In this document: positions 1 to 8,994 of the stretch, one piece after another
Position numbering within the stretch: position 1 is the stretch's first letter
Layout: every line of letters starts with the position of its first letter
Assembly (NCBI GenBank): GCA_026988435.1
Contig: JALSLH010000084.1
Coordinates: 1 to 32,164, forward strand
Length of the DNA: 32,164 nt
Reading direction: 5' to 3'
From: Methylophaga sp.
Lineage (GTDB): Bacteria; Pseudomonadota; Gammaproteobacteria; Nitrosococcales; Methylophagaceae
Translations under genes and position numbers: made by a program
Notes under the pieces: model-generated
The model's input: the letters and a program-made list of their open reading frames with translations, nothing else
Databases searched by the model: none
Told to the model about the DNA's origin: nothing

Positions 1-30
1 ATCACAGAATATGTCTGTTAATTTGTTCAT
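1..30 (-). CDS. IS982-like transposase, N-terminal start only (partial)
   Basis: An ATG at 28-30 on the minus strand is preceded by an AAGGA ribosome binding site and opens the peptide MNKLTDIFCD, which runs off the left edge. This beginning (K-L-T-x-I-F-C-D) resembles the N-terminus of IS982-family transposases. Only ten residues are visible, so the family call is an inference from pattern recognition. The leader at 31 to about 120 would be the end of the insertion sequence, next to the truncated small ape gene. Confidence 0.5.
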   Translation of the reverse strand, partial: MNKLTDIFCD

Positions 31-115
31 GAGCCTGTTTTCCTTTCATCAAAATCTTTGTCGTAAAAGATCTGATCGGTTAACAGGCGTTTAGTTCCCT
101 TTTCTTAAACAGGAT

Positions 116-343
116 TCAGGTTAAATACTGTGACTCAACTTTGCCAGCAATTTCATCATACAAGCGAGGGGAAGTAAGCCCTGACCATTGCAATCTATTT
201 AGCATTAGCTCTTGTTTATCAAGACTACCTGTCTCCAAGGTCTTTAAGTAATCATCAATTCGTTCATCATTATTCAAATATGCCATAGATGGCGCAGCCA
301 TCATCAAGGCAAGTAGTCCGCCAATCATTTGTGTCTTTTTCAT
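116..343 (-). pseudogene. Small exported protein at the end of the ape operon, probably 3'-truncated by an IS
   Basis: The 75-residue product starts MKKTQMIGG and has a signal peptide with likely cleavage after PSMA. The mature part is a short helical segment ending in SQYLT. An AAGGA motif sits 8 nt before the ATG at 343, whereas the upstream ATG at 352, which overlaps the apeR stop as ATGA, has no room for a ribosome binding site. I therefore prefer 343. The pattern around SGLTSPRLYDEI recalls the first helical repeat of longer HEAT-like exported proteins. The reading frame stops beside the presumed end of an IS982-like element, so the gene is probably cut short. I do not know its function; its place as last gene of the operon suggests a periplasmic accessory role in pigment export. 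Confidence 0.55.
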
Positions 344-348
344 TAATA

Positions 349-1581
349 TCATCCTTTATTCCAACGTTTAAAGATCAATGATGTATTGAGCCCGCCAAAA
401 GCAAAATTGTTAGTCATCACGTAATCTGTTTTAAGATTACGTCCCTCATGCATAATGTAATCAAGATCACCGCAATTTGAATCTACCTCTTCAAGGTTTG
501 CTGTTGCATGAAACCACTCGTCCTTCATCATCTCAATGATCACCCATGCTTCCAAAGCGCCACATGCACCCAGAGTATGGCCCATGAAGCTTTTTAATGA
601 GCTGATGGGAGTATTATTTCCAAAAACAGCTTCCGTCGCCTGACTTTCAGCTATGTCGCCTCTATCTGTCGCCGTTCCATGTGCACTTATATAGCCAATT
701 TCTGATGAAGAAAGCTGAGCGTCTTCCAATGATAATCGTATCGCGCCAGCCATTGTTTTTGATGATGGCTGTGTAATGTGACTACCATCAGAATTGGTTC
801 CGAACCCTATTAGTTCGGCATGAATAACGGCACCTCGCTCAAGAGCATGCTCCATCTCTTCAAGCACTAACGTACAGCCACCTTCTCCAATCACTAAGCC
901 ATCCCGGTCTTTATCAAAAGGTCTTGGTGTAAGGTTTGCTTCATCATTTCGAATGCTTGTTGCATAGAGCGTGTCAAACACCGCGGCTTCTGAAGCACAT
1001 AACCGTTCACAACCACCCGCAACCATAATTTTTTGTTGCCCATGCTTTATTGCTTCATATGCCAATCCTATTCCTTGGCTTCCTGAAGTACACGCACTTG
1101 ATGTCGTATATACGCGCCCTTGCAAACCAAAATAAATACCAATATTGACAGGAGAGGTATGTGCCATCATTTTTATATATGAATTTGCATTTAAACCGTC
1201 ACATGAATAGTGTAATAACATATTGCCAAAATCAGCAATAGCATCGGTATCCCCCGCAGAAGATCCATAAGCAACACCCACATCACCACTTTTCAATATT
1301 TCTGCACCGAGTAGGCTAGCGTCCGTTAAGGCAAGCTCGGTACTCAGAACGCCAAACTGGGCAACCCTACCCATACTTCGAAGCGCTTTACGGTTATAGT
1401 GCTTGGGCATTTCAAAATTGGTGACTGGCGCGCCAAGACGTGTATTTAAGCCATCATATTTATCCCATTCATCCATACGTGTAATACCCGTATTTAGGTC
1501 TTTCAAATTTTTCCGAATTGTTTGCCAATCGTTTCCTATAGGTGAAAAACCTGCCATTCCCGTTACAACTACTCGTTTCAT
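349..1581 (-). CDS. apeR: Aryl polyene 3-ketoacyl-ACP synthase ApeR
   Basis: This is a full-length (410 aa) FabF-type condensing enzyme. The catalytic triad is visible: Cys164 in SSACTSGSQG, His301 in HGTATDRGD and His335 in GHTLGACG, with Lys330 just before. In characterised aryl polyene systems ApeR is a homodimeric ketosynthase that works beside the ApeO:ApeC heterodimer, probably in early or priming condensations. The ATG at 1581 directly follows the apeQ stop codon with no intergenic base, as expected for translational coupling. Assignment as ApeR rather than ApeO rests on its position as last KS of the cluster, next to the ketoreductase. The enzyme is cytoplasmic. Confidence 0.88.
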   Translation of the reverse strand: MKRVVVTGMAGFSPIGNDWQTIRKNLKDLNTGITRMDEWDKYDGLNTRLGAPVTNFEMPKHYNRKALRSMGRVAQFGVLSTELALTDASLLGAEILKSGDVGVAYGSSAGDTDAIADFGNMLLHYSCDGLNANSYIKMMAHTSPVNIGIYFGLQGRVYTTSSACTSGSQGIGLAYEAIKHGQQKIMVAGGCERLCASEAAVFDTLYATSIRNDEANLTPRPFDKDRDGLVIGEGGCTLVLEEMEHALERGAVIHAELIGFGTNSDGSHITQPSSKTMAGAIRLSLEDAQLSSSEIGYISAHGTATDRGDIAESQATEAVFGNNTPISSLKSFMGHTLGACGALEAWVIIEMMKDEWFHATANLEEVDSNCGDLDYIMHEGRNLKTDYVMTNNFAFGGLNTSLIFKRWNKG

Positions 1582-2307
1582 TTAATACATTCCACCATTT
1601 ACAGATATAACTTGCCGAGTAATATACCCGGCATCTTCAGACATTAAAAAACTTACTGTACCCGCAACTTCTTCAACTCGTCCAACACGTTGCATAGGGA
1701 TAATTTTCAAGGCCTCTTCCACCGGTGCATTTTCCGTCATTTCTGTGTCAATAAGCCCTGGAGCAACACAATTTACCGTAATTTTTCGCTTAGCCAACTC
1801 AACTGCCAGTGCTTTTGTTGCACCAATAATCCCTGCTTTTGCAGCGCTATAATTAACCTGCCCTCGATTGCCCATTTCACCAGATACTGATGACAAGGTA
1901 ACAATGCGACTTGGTTTACGCCGTCTAATCATCGGCATAATTATAGGATGCAGTACATTATAAAACCCATCTAAATTAGTTCTTATCACGAGGTCCCACT
2001 CATCTGAGGGCATAGCTGGAAAAGCGTTATCTCTAGCCACTCCTGCGTTACATACCACACCATAATAGGCACCATATTCTTCAATATCTGCCTCTAATAT
2101 CTCTTTACATATTGCGCGATCAGAAATATCAAATTGCAAAACACGCGCATGTTGCCCCAAAGATTCAATCTCTGCCACAACATTATCTGCTTGCTCTCGA
2201 TTATTACGGCAGTGAAGCACTAAGTCATAGCCTTCCCTTGCTAGACGTAATGCAATGGCTTTACCAATACCTCGACTAGAACCTGTTACCAGAACTGTTT
2301 CTGTCAT
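1582..2307 (-). CDS. apeQ: Aryl polyene 3-ketoacyl-ACP reductase ApeQ (FabG-like SDR)
   Basis: This 241-residue short-chain dehydrogenase/reductase reduces the 3-keto group of the growing ACP-bound polyene with NADPH. The Rossmann motif TGSSRGIG is at residues 8-15, NAG at 87-89, and the catalytic residues are Asn111, Ser140, Tyr153 and Lys157 (YSAAK). The ATG at 2307 overlaps the apeP stop by one base (TGATG). A TTG one codon upstream is also open but less likely as start. It lies between the dehydratase and ketosynthase genes, as in other APE clusters. FabG paralogues are similar, so the specific role comes from the context. Confidence 0.88.
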   Translation of the reverse strand: MTETVLVTGSSRGIGKAIALRLAREGYDLVLHCRNNREQADNVVAEIESLGQHARVLQFDISDRAICKEILEADIEEYGAYYGVVCNAGVARDNAFPAMPSDEWDLVIRTNLDGFYNVLHPIIMPMIRRRKPSRIVTLSSVSGEMGNRGQVNYSAAKAGIIGATKALAVELAKRKITVNCVAPGLIDTEMTENAPVEEALKIIPMQRVGRVEEVAGTVSFLMSEDAGYITRQVISVNGGMY

Positions 2308-2756
2308 CAAAAATCACCTTGTAAAAATTTCTCTGCATCATCAGGCTGAAAAACATTTAGCCTAGCAGAGCCTTCTATCCCTTCGCTTGTTAACACTGTT
2401 TGAAACACATTAAGCCCATTGTCAGCCTGCATTTCTAAAGTAACCTGCAATAATAATGTTTTACCGATAGGAAAGTAATCCGTCGAACATAAATATTTTC
2501 TTACCCCTAGTAGGAACCCAAGTTTTGGCTTGCCCCCACCCTTACGCTCTTGTAATCCAGCATAAGCTGCAACAGCCTGCGCCAAATATTCAATACCTAC
2601 GGAAGAAGGAACGCCTCTATCATCCAGAAACATGGAGCTGGGTGTGATTTTAACCGTTGCGTGCAGCCAATCATCGCCATAATCAATAACCTCGTCCAAT
2701 AAGCTCATACTGCCCGAATGAGGAACTAAATCTGCTACTTCAAATTTCTTACTCAT
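2307..2756 (-). CDS. apeP: Aryl polyene 3-hydroxyacyl-ACP dehydratase ApeP (hotdog fold)
   Basis: The 149-residue hotdog-fold protein belongs to the group of small 3-hydroxylacyl-ACP dehydratases. It has the N-terminal LVPHSGSMSLLD motif with probable active-site His13, and the central-helix motif GIEYLAQAVAAYAG. In studied systems ApeP pairs with ApeI to form a heterodimeric dehydratase that makes the conjugated double bonds. Here its partner domain would be the C-terminus of the apeH-apeI fusion at 10700-12394. The start at 2756 shares one base with the apeO stop codon (TGATG), and a GGACGG ribosome binding site lies upstream. Confidence 0.85.
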   Translation of the reverse strand: MSKKFEVADLVPHSGSMSLLDEVIDYGDDWLHATVKITPSSMFLDDRGVPSSVGIEYLAQAVAAYAGLQERKGGGKPKLGFLLGVRKYLCSTDYFPIGKTLLLQVTLEMQADNGLNVFQTVLTSEGIEGSARLNVFQPDDAEKFLQGDF

Positions 2757-3943
2757 CAAATCCGTCCCAGTAACAGAGAAATATTATTCCCGCCAAACGC
2801 AAAGGAATTACTGAGAACATAGTGGATGTCGTCATCTATTTTACTATCAGGAGTCACTAAATTAATAGATGGTAATGAGGGGTCATTAACCCCATCCCAT
2901 ATATGGACTGGCAATAAAGTTTCATCATTATTATTTTCAAGCATTATCCAGCAAATGGCTGCTTCAACAGCGCCTGCCGCACCTAATGTGTGCCCTGTGA
3001 AAGGTTTTGTTGAGCTGCAAAAAACCTCATCCCCAAACACATGATTCATGGCTTTTGATTCCATTTTATCATTCAATGCTGTTGCTGTTCCATGCAAGTT
3101 AACATAGTCCACTTTACTGGCCGCGATATTAGCATCGCTCAATGCCGCAGACATACACCTTATAGCCCCATTGCCCGTCGGGTCTGGTGCTGAAATATGG
3201 TGTGCATCACTACCCTCGCCAACGCCAACAAGTTCCACTCCTTTTTCAGCCGATGAAACTAAAAATAACGCTGCACCCTCGCCAATATTGATCCCTTTTC
3301 TATTTTTACTAAATGGATTACAGCGGCTGTTGCTCACAGCTTGAAGCGAGGAGAACCCCTGAACTGTAAGCTGGCAGAGTGTATCTACGCCACCAGCAAT
3401 AACTACATCACAGATGCCTGAGCGAATTAAACGTCGAGCAGAAGCCAGTGCCTTTGCCCCAGAAGAGCACGCTGTCGAAATACCATACACAGGGCCACTA
3501 ACACCTAACACCTCAGCTACAAATTGAGCTGTTGCCCCCATTTCTTGCAGTCCATAATCATAATAGTCAGGTGCTTCACCAGCATCAACCCATTCTCGAA
3601 TAGCCGGCTCACTTTCAGCTATTCCCGAGGTGCTCGTGCCAATAATTACACCGACACGACTTGCCCCAAACTCGGTTATAGCGGCGGCTACTTCAGTATT
3701 TATTTGCTCTAAAACGGCTAATGCAAATTGATTATTTCGACTCTGCCATTTTTTGTCGGGTAACGGGTTAACGGGCAATTCACCATGGTAGAGTCCGATC
3801 GGCAATTCTTCATCAGAGCCAAATTTATCTGTTACTGTCAAAGCGGCTTGAAGAGAATCTAGGCTTTCTTTAACAGCCTTCTTAGAGTCACCAGCTGAAC
3901 ACAAAACCCCCATGGCGTTGAGATAACATCTTGTCGTCGTCAT
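2756..3943 (-). CDS. apeO: Aryl polyene ketosynthase ApeO (KS of the KS:CLF pair)
   Basis: A 395-residue ketosynthase with catalytic Cys159 (STACSSGAKA), His284 (LHGTATALND), Lys313 and His318 (GHTLGAAGAVEA). ApeO pairs with the chain-length factor ApeC to elongate the polyene by decarboxylative condensation of malonyl-ACP. The ATG at 3943 overlaps the upstream lipoprotein stop as ATGA. All the residues needed for condensation are present, so this is an active KS and not the chain-length factor. The naming follows the order of known ape clusters (O-P-Q-R). Confidence 0.87.
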   Translation of the reverse strand: MTTTRCYLNAMGVLCSAGDSKKAVKESLDSLQAALTVTDKFGSDEELPIGLYHGELPVNPLPDKKWQSRNNQFALAVLEQINTEVAAAITEFGASRVGVIIGTSTSGIAESEPAIREWVDAGEAPDYYDYGLQEMGATAQFVAEVLGVSGPVYGISTACSSGAKALASARRLIRSGICDVVIAGGVDTLCQLTVQGFSSLQAVSNSRCNPFSKNRKGINIGEGAALFLVSSAEKGVELVGVGEGSDAHHISAPDPTGNGAIRCMSAALSDANIAASKVDYVNLHGTATALNDKMESKAMNHVFGDEVFCSSTKPFTGHTLGAAGAVEAAICWIMLENNNDETLLPVHIWDGVNDPSLPSINLVTPDSKIDDDIHYVLSNSFAFGGNNISLLLGRI

Positions 3944-4494
3944 AATTCCATCGTCCCTAATGTTTTAATAATGACCCGATATTGGTGATCGTAATTTTCA
4001 ATTATCATCTCGTCGTTACTCAGATAGTTGACACTAACAACCTTCTCCGTGGCCATGGACATGAACAACAAACGCTGCTCAGAACTAAGTTCAAGTTGCC
4101 AACCATTTTCCATGCGATAAGCTTTTTCTATCGCCTTTTCTGGCCACAAAGCAAACTGCATCATAGCCAAAATTTCTTCACTAGGTAAAACTAACGATGA
4201 AGTATTACTTTGCTGTAATGAATACCCGTCATAATCCAAAGATAATAGTGGTTGTCCCGTAGGCAACAGCGCCCTTAACTTTAATTGGTCATGCTCGATA
4301 CGAATTACAACTAAGAATTGATGCTGCTCACCTCGCGCCTCCATAGTCACTTTTTGCTTCAACAAGACAGCACTAGGGCCTTCTTTTGGAGACAATAAAA
4401 GTAGTTGCTTAGCTGGCTGTGAGGTGACTGAAAAAAGGCTACATCCCGTCAGCAAAAGCAAAATAATACTCCACACTATTACTCGTTGCGACAT
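3940..4494 (-). CDS. DUF3261-type lipoprotein of the aryl polyene cluster
   Basis: The 184-residue product has a short hydrophobic leader ending in the lipobox LLTGC, so it should be lipidated at Cys18. The rest is a beta-rich domain of LolB-like character, matching what I know as DUF3261, a family that travels with APE clusters. It occupies the position lettered N in the standard gene order, but I leave the symbol open because the flavoprotein next door also falls there. It probably acts with the LolA-like carrier and the MMPL exporter as the outer-membrane receiver of the aryl polyene lipid (inference). It overlaps the upstream flavoprotein gene by 16 bp. Confidence 0.72.
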   Translation of the reverse strand: MSQRVIVWSIILLLLTGCSLFSVTSQPAKQLLLLSPKEGPSAVLLKQKVTMEARGEQHQFLVVIRIEHDQLKLRALLPTGQPLLSLDYDGYSLQQSNTSSLVLPSEEILAMMQFALWPEKAIEKAYRMENGWQLELSSEQRLLFMSMATEKVVSVNYLSNDEMIIENYDHQYRVIIKTLGTMEL

Positions 4495-5714
4495 AGCTCT
4501 GCCAGTATAGATAGTCGAGATGGGGATTTTACATAAGGATTATTAGTATCCCATGCATACCCTGCTAAAATAGAGCTTATCATTCGCGTCACTTTGTCAT
4601 TTTTTATTTTTGAAAAAACAACATCTTGGAATCGCTCGTCATACCAGCCTTCCACAAACTCCCTAAAGGTATTCACCCCCCTTTTCATTGGCAACTCAAA
4701 CTCTTGCTCCCAATCTGGATTTTCCCCTGACAACTGCCTATCAACCACAGCAGCAGCTAAACTTGCTGAGGCCAAAGCAATGGTAACGCCTGAAGAAAAC
4801 ACAGGATCAAGGAATTCACCTGCATTGCCTAGTAATACAAAGTTATCACCATAAAGCGAACTGACATCACAAGAATAACCACCAAGTGAGCGTACTGGTG
4901 TATCAAACTTAGCATCAGCTAATACATCAGCAAGCATGCCACCTTCAGCAATCAATGTTTTCAATTTACTTTCAGAATCTCCGTCCATTGCATTTAAATA
5001 ATCCTGAGGTACAACCGCTCCTACTGAAGCTCGCCCGTCACTAAAAGGGATCAGCCAATACCAAATCTCATGATGCTCTGGATGCACCGTAATAAGGATC
5101 TTATTTCTATCATAACGACTGTCAGTAATATTATCTTCTATGTGAGTGAAAACTGAACTTCTGGGTAACAATGAAGATGACTTTTCCAGTTCTAATATTC
5201 GAGGCAATACTCGCCCAAAGCCACTCGCATCCAATACAAATTTGGCACTTACTTGATATTCACTACCGTCTTCATTGTTGACCGTAATAAGCGGCCCATT
5301 CGACAATGACTGAAAGGATGTTACGGACTGGCCATAACGAATTTCTACACCTTGCTTTTCTGCTTCATCAGCTAAAATCTTGTCAAAACGATCACGCTGA
5401 ACTTGAAATGTTGTTCCCCATCCTGCTGTGAATTTTTCTCTAAAGTCATAATGTTCATACTGATCGCCACGTGTAAAGGCCGCGCCATTTTTATATTGGA
5501 ATTTAGCATCCTCAACAGCCTGCAACATGCCTGCCTGTTCTAAATATGTCATACATTGAGGTAATAAACTTTCACCAATTGAAAAACGTGGAAAATACGC
5601 TTTCTCTAGAATTAAAACTCGATATCCTTTCTTATTTAATAGTGCAGAAGAAACCGAGCCTGAAGGCCCAGCTCCAATTACTACAATATCAAATTGTTGT
5701 TGTTCCACGCTCAT
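4479..5714 (-). CDS. FAD-dependent oxidoreductase, flavin-dependent halogenase-like
   Basis: This 411-residue flavoprotein has the N-terminal FAD motif GAGPSG (residues 14-19), the GESLLP motif at 47-52, the WxWxIP signature at 218-223 (WYWLIP), and the second FAD motif GNAGEFLDPVFSSGV near 296-310. The WxWxIP motif and a lysine in the KNGAAF context (Lys75) are features of flavin-dependent halogenases of the carrier-protein or phenol type. Brominated xanthomonadins and chlorinated flexirubins are related pigments, so halogenation of the aryl head is plausible. Hydroxylation or another oxidation of the ring is the main alternative. The gene overlaps the exporter gene by 26 bp and is clearly part of the operon. 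Confidence 0.72.
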   Translation of the reverse strand: MSVEQQQFDIVVIGAGPSGSVSSALLNKKGYRVLILEKAYFPRFSIGESLLPQCMTYLEQAGMLQAVEDAKFQYKNGAAFTRGDQYEHYDFREKFTAGWGTTFQVQRDRFDKILADEAEKQGVEIRYGQSVTSFQSLSNGPLITVNNEDGSEYQVSAKFVLDASGFGRVLPRILELEKSSSLLPRSSVFTHIEDNITDSRYDRNKILITVHPEHHEIWYWLIPFSDGRASVGAVVPQDYLNAMDGDSESKLKTLIAEGGMLADVLADAKFDTPVRSLGGYSCDVSSLYGDNFVLLGNAGEFLDPVFSSGVTIALASASLAAAVVDRQLSGENPDWEQEFELPMKRGVNTFREFVEGWYDERFQDVVFSKIKNDKVTRMISSILAGYAWDTNNPYVKSPSRLSILAELCRNE

Positions 5715-8022
5715 CTATGTCTTTCTCCACAATATTTTCTCTCATAATAGGGGCTAATAACCAAACCAACGTTAGCCCTATCAAGACAGTTAAACCAAAA
5801 TGATGCAATACCGGGGTATCGCTAAATGCTAATAATCCAAATGCTAATAAACTGGTAAAGGAGGATAAGGAAACAGCTAGCCAAGTATGTGAATCATCAC
5901 TCGACTCACTTAAAAAGATCCCCATATCTAGACCAATACCTAATACTAAAATTAACGCCATTAAATGGAACAAATTTAAACCCTGCTCAAAATGAACCAA
6001 TAATGCGAGTGTAAAAATAGAAGCCAATAATGGCGGCAAAATAATTCGCCAAACCTGTGCTTTATATCGCGCGAGCAATACCAGAAATACTAGAAAATAT
6101 GCTCCAAGGATGAGCCCCGTTATTTCACTCCGGAAATTTGTCATCAACTTAGAGATGTTTTGTACTTGGTCAATAAATTCCACTCCATCGCTGTTGTCCG
6201 ATAGAGCAATTAATGCCGCCTTGGTATCTTCATTAATATCTCCAGTGAATCGAATTATTGTCGCAGTCAGATGATCAGATACAACGCGAAGATCTTTCCA
6301 CGGTTCGCTATTTTGTTGTTGCAACCAGACTTCTGGCTGCAAACGATGTGAATTACGTTCAAGCGTCGTGAGCGCCTTTAAAGCCTTATCATTAGCGAAA
6401 TGAATTTTGTCATAAAACGGGGTAAGTTGCTGCTCATATAATTGTCGAACAAGCGTTATATTTTCATCTTGTCGCTTAATAGAAGGAAGATGTTGAGTCA
6501 ATGACTGATACCCTTTCAGCAGTCCATTATTGATTAAACGATCTAATAGAGGCGTTATGTCTTCTTCTTTTTGTAGACACTCTTCAAGTGTATCGCCACT
6601 AAGCAATAAAAATTGCGAACTACTGCTACTTCCTAATAGCTGCTGGACTTCTTTTTCTTGTGCTAATAAGCTTACAGGTGATGTTTGTAATAAGCGTATA
6701 TCATCTAGGCTTTCACTGTTTTTTATTGTATTTAATGACCAGGCAACCATGATAAATATAAATACAAGAAGAATTTTATTCTCACCGATTCTAGGGAAGA
6801 CATTACGGAAATTATTTAATTTTTTTGCAGCACTGAGTGGCTGAATTGAGTTATTCCTAGTGAAAAATGGGTACCACAAAACAACTGTTAACCACGATGC
6901 TGATAAGCCAACGACTGAGAAAACAGCCATTTGTTGTAAACCAGGGAAAGGAGACAGCGCTTGTGCCGTATATGCCGCCACACTTGAAAATAAGCCGAGC
7001 AATAAGCCAGGTAGAATTTTCTGTAATACACGTTTCGATGCTGATACCTGACGTTCACATAAAAAGTGTAGGGAGTAATCAATTGAGACTCCGACTAAAC
7101 CCGCACCAAAGGCCACCGTAATTAAATGTATTTTCCCAAAGATAAATAATGTTACTGAGGCCGCCATTACGCACCCAACCAAAATAGAGATCAACATCAA
7201 TCCGATTGGTTTAAATTTCCGAAAAACCATCAACATAAGTACGATGATCCCAATCATTGAGCCAACACCGATGGTCAATATCTCCTTATTGGCTTGGCGT
7301 GCACCCAATTCAGCATGCAATAACATTCCTGACATCTGAATAGTCACTCCGCTCTTTTTAAGCACTGCTTCTTGGGCAGTAATTGCACCTAAGATATTAC
7401 GCTGTAATGTAGGAGAAAAAGGCTGTTCTGAGAGCGTGAGCATCATCAGATAGGTCGGCTTGCTTGCACTGGTTATTTTTAATAATGAGTTGGATACGGT
7501 TATCTTTAATTCATTTTTTCTATTTTGATTCAATTCTGAAAATAAGCTAAAAGGGTCATCAACTAGGCTCGTTTTTCCAATCGATAAAGGACTGTACAAT
7601 CGTATTAGTGCTCGATTTTGGATCTGTTGAAAATCGTTATCCAACAACAGCGCTCTACTATTATGGTCCAGCACAGAAAATCGATAGGGATATAATTCAT
7701 TTTGGATCGATTCAATCTCGTCTTCACTCACCTGCCAATCAATCTCCGTAATTTCAGGCAGCTTTCCCATCTGATTAGCTAATAGCGGTATTGCTTTCCT
7801 AACTTTGTTTTCATCTTCAGCTGAGACTAACAACAGCAAGCGCTTAGAAAAACGATCCGCCATTTGTTCTGTTGCAGCTTGCACTATCGGTTGCTGCTCA
7901 GATTTTGGCAACAAGGTCATAAGGCTTGAATCAAATTTGCCCCCTGAACTGATAGCAACCCCGCTCACCAGAATAACCACCAGTAGCCAAGCTATTCCAA
8001 TAGGATTAAACTTCTGGCTCAT
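5689..8022 (-). CDS. apeM: MMPL/RND-family exporter of the aryl polyene cluster
   Basis: The 777-residue inner-membrane protein has an N-terminal anchor, a large periplasmic domain (about 35-240), a five- to six-helix bundle (about 245-440) and a repeat of the same plan in the second half, as in MMPL/RND transporters. The first bundle contains GVSIDYSLH, the usual proton-relay region. The second has GIGLDMGIF, keeping the Asp but replacing the Tyr. It probably extracts the aryl polyene lipid from the inner membrane and passes it to the LolA-like carrier. The ATG at 8022 overlaps the carrier gene's stop as ATGA. The symbol follows the usual ape gene order. Confidence 0.8.
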   Translation of the reverse strand: MSQKFNPIGIAWLLVVILVSGVAISSGGKFDSSLMTLLPKSEQQPIVQAATEQMADRFSKRLLLLVSAEDENKVRKAIPLLANQMGKLPEITEIDWQVSEDEIESIQNELYPYRFSVLDHNSRALLLDNDFQQIQNRALIRLYSPLSIGKTSLVDDPFSLFSELNQNRKNELKITVSNSLLKITSASKPTYLMMLTLSEQPFSPTLQRNILGAITAQEAVLKKSGVTIQMSGMLLHAELGARQANKEILTIGVGSMIGIIVLMLMVFRKFKPIGLMLISILVGCVMAASVTLFIFGKIHLITVAFGAGLVGVSIDYSLHFLCERQVSASKRVLQKILPGLLLGLFSSVAAYTAQALSPFPGLQQMAVFSVVGLSASWLTVVLWYPFFTRNNSIQPLSAAKKLNNFRNVFPRIGENKILLVFIFIMVAWSLNTIKNSESLDDIRLLQTSPVSLLAQEKEVQQLLGSSSSSQFLLLSGDTLEECLQKEEDITPLLDRLINNGLLKGYQSLTQHLPSIKRQDENITLVRQLYEQQLTPFYDKIHFANDKALKALTTLERNSHRLQPEVWLQQQNSEPWKDLRVVSDHLTATIIRFTGDINEDTKAALIALSDNSDGVEFIDQVQNISKLMTNFRSEITGLILGAYFLVFLVLLARYKAQVWRIILPPLLASIFTLALLVHFEQGLNLFHLMALILVLGIGLDMGIFLSESSDDSHTWLAVSLSSFTSLLAFGLLAFSDTPVLHHFGLTVLIGLTLVWLLAPIMRENIVEKDIDERGTTTI

Positions 8023-8582
8023 TGAATCAATTCAGAAAATATTATCGTTGTATGGTCACCATTTTTTTCAAAAAAAATGAGCTCTCGCAATAAGGTATCG
8101 CCCGTTAACTGTACCCGTTCAACTACTTGCATTACTGCTTTATCACTTGGTACCAACTCAACCTGCCAATGATCATCCTTTACTGTTCCTGATAAAGTGA
8201 AATAAGCCGCCAGTTGTTTCCACTCTGCAGTAAGCACCGAAAAGAAAATATCACTTAGAATGGTTACTGCTGGATTAGAATCTGCCTGTAAGCTTACAAT
8301 CTCATTTTCACCCTGACTATTGGTGATACTTTGAGGTGTCATCAGTAAAATATTTTGGATGGGCTCTAAGGTTTCCCACTGAATTGATTTCCCACGCCGA
8401 TAATTAAATTGCCCAGACGATTCTAGATGTGCATCCAGCTCAATTAAATACTTATCTTGGGAAAATTTACCCTCCAGATATTCTGGTGCCGTAGATAACT
8501 TGCTTAGCTCATCATAACTAAGCTCCCCATATGACAAGGTTGAAGTAAGCAACAGGGTGCATAGCAACAATACTTTATTCAT
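8019..8582 (-). CDS. apeL: LolA-like periplasmic lipid carrier
   Basis: A 187-residue protein with a signal peptide (MNKVLLLCTLL, cleavage near LSYG) and a mature domain resembling the LolA fold. The stretch LEGKFSQDKYLIELDAHLESSGQF has the start typical of LolA-like proteins, and GKSIQWETLEP corresponds to the strand with a buried Trp. Such carriers accompany MMPL transporters in APE clusters and are thought to ferry the pigment lipid across the periplasm. It overlaps the thioesterase gene by 8 bp. Function is assigned by family and context. Confidence 0.78.
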   Translation of the reverse strand: MNKVLLLCTLLLTSTLSYGELSYDELSKLSTAPEYLEGKFSQDKYLIELDAHLESSGQFNYRRGKSIQWETLEPIQNILLMTPQSITNSQGENEIVSLQADSNPAVTILSDIFFSVLTAEWKQLAAYFTLSGTVKDDHWQVELVPSDKAVMQVVERVQLTGDTLLRELIFFEKNGDHTTIIFSELIQ

Positions 8583-8991
8583 ACTCGAACCCTAATTTTC
8601 TATAAAGTACCTTTGGCGATTCAAACAGCATTTCACCATTTTTCATATCAACGGCAACTTGTACTGTATAACCCTTTGTTAAGCGTTGACCTGTTTCCAA
8701 ATCTGAAATTAAATAACTCACCTTCAAACGGTTTTCCCATTCAACAATCTTGGCATTAACAACCACTTTTTGCTGGAAACGCAAGGGATGCGCGTAACGA
8801 ATCCGCAGGTCAATAACCGGCCATGCATAACCAGATTCTTCCATTTGAGGATAGTTGTAATCGATTTTATCCAGTAATGCACAACGTGCAATTTCAAGAT
8901 ATTTAACATAATGGCCATGCCAGGCTACTCGCATAACATCCACATCATGAAATGGTACTTCTATAACAATTTCTTCTTCATTTACTCGCAT
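8575..8991 (-). CDS. apeK: Aryl polyene acyl-ACP thioesterase ApeK (4HBT hotdog)
   Basis: This 138-residue hotdog thioesterase resembles YbgC and 4-hydroxybenzoyl-CoA thioesterases. The active-site stretch FHDVDVMRVAWHGHYVKYLE carries Asp18 and His25 in the family positions. ApeK is the thioesterase of studied ape systems and can release aryl polyenes or clear stalled ACPs. Three bases separate its ATG from the stop of the acyltransferase gene upstream. A role in editing rather than in the main release step is possible, because an acyltransferase can take the chain straight from ACP. Confidence 0.8.
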   Translation of the reverse strand: MRVNEEEIVIEVPFHDVDVMRVAWHGHYVKYLEIARCALLDKIDYNYPQMEESGYAWPVIDLRIRYAHPLRFQQKVVVNAKIVEWENRLKVSYLISDLETGQRLTKGYTVQVAVDMKNGEMLFESPKVLYRKLGFEYE

Positions 8992-8994
8992 TGT

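Noticed and set aside
2305..2310. TTG codons one position upstream of the ATG as starts of apeQ (and likewise apeP)
   Set aside because: The ATG in each case gives the usual one-base TGATG overlap; TTG adds nothing supported by the family.
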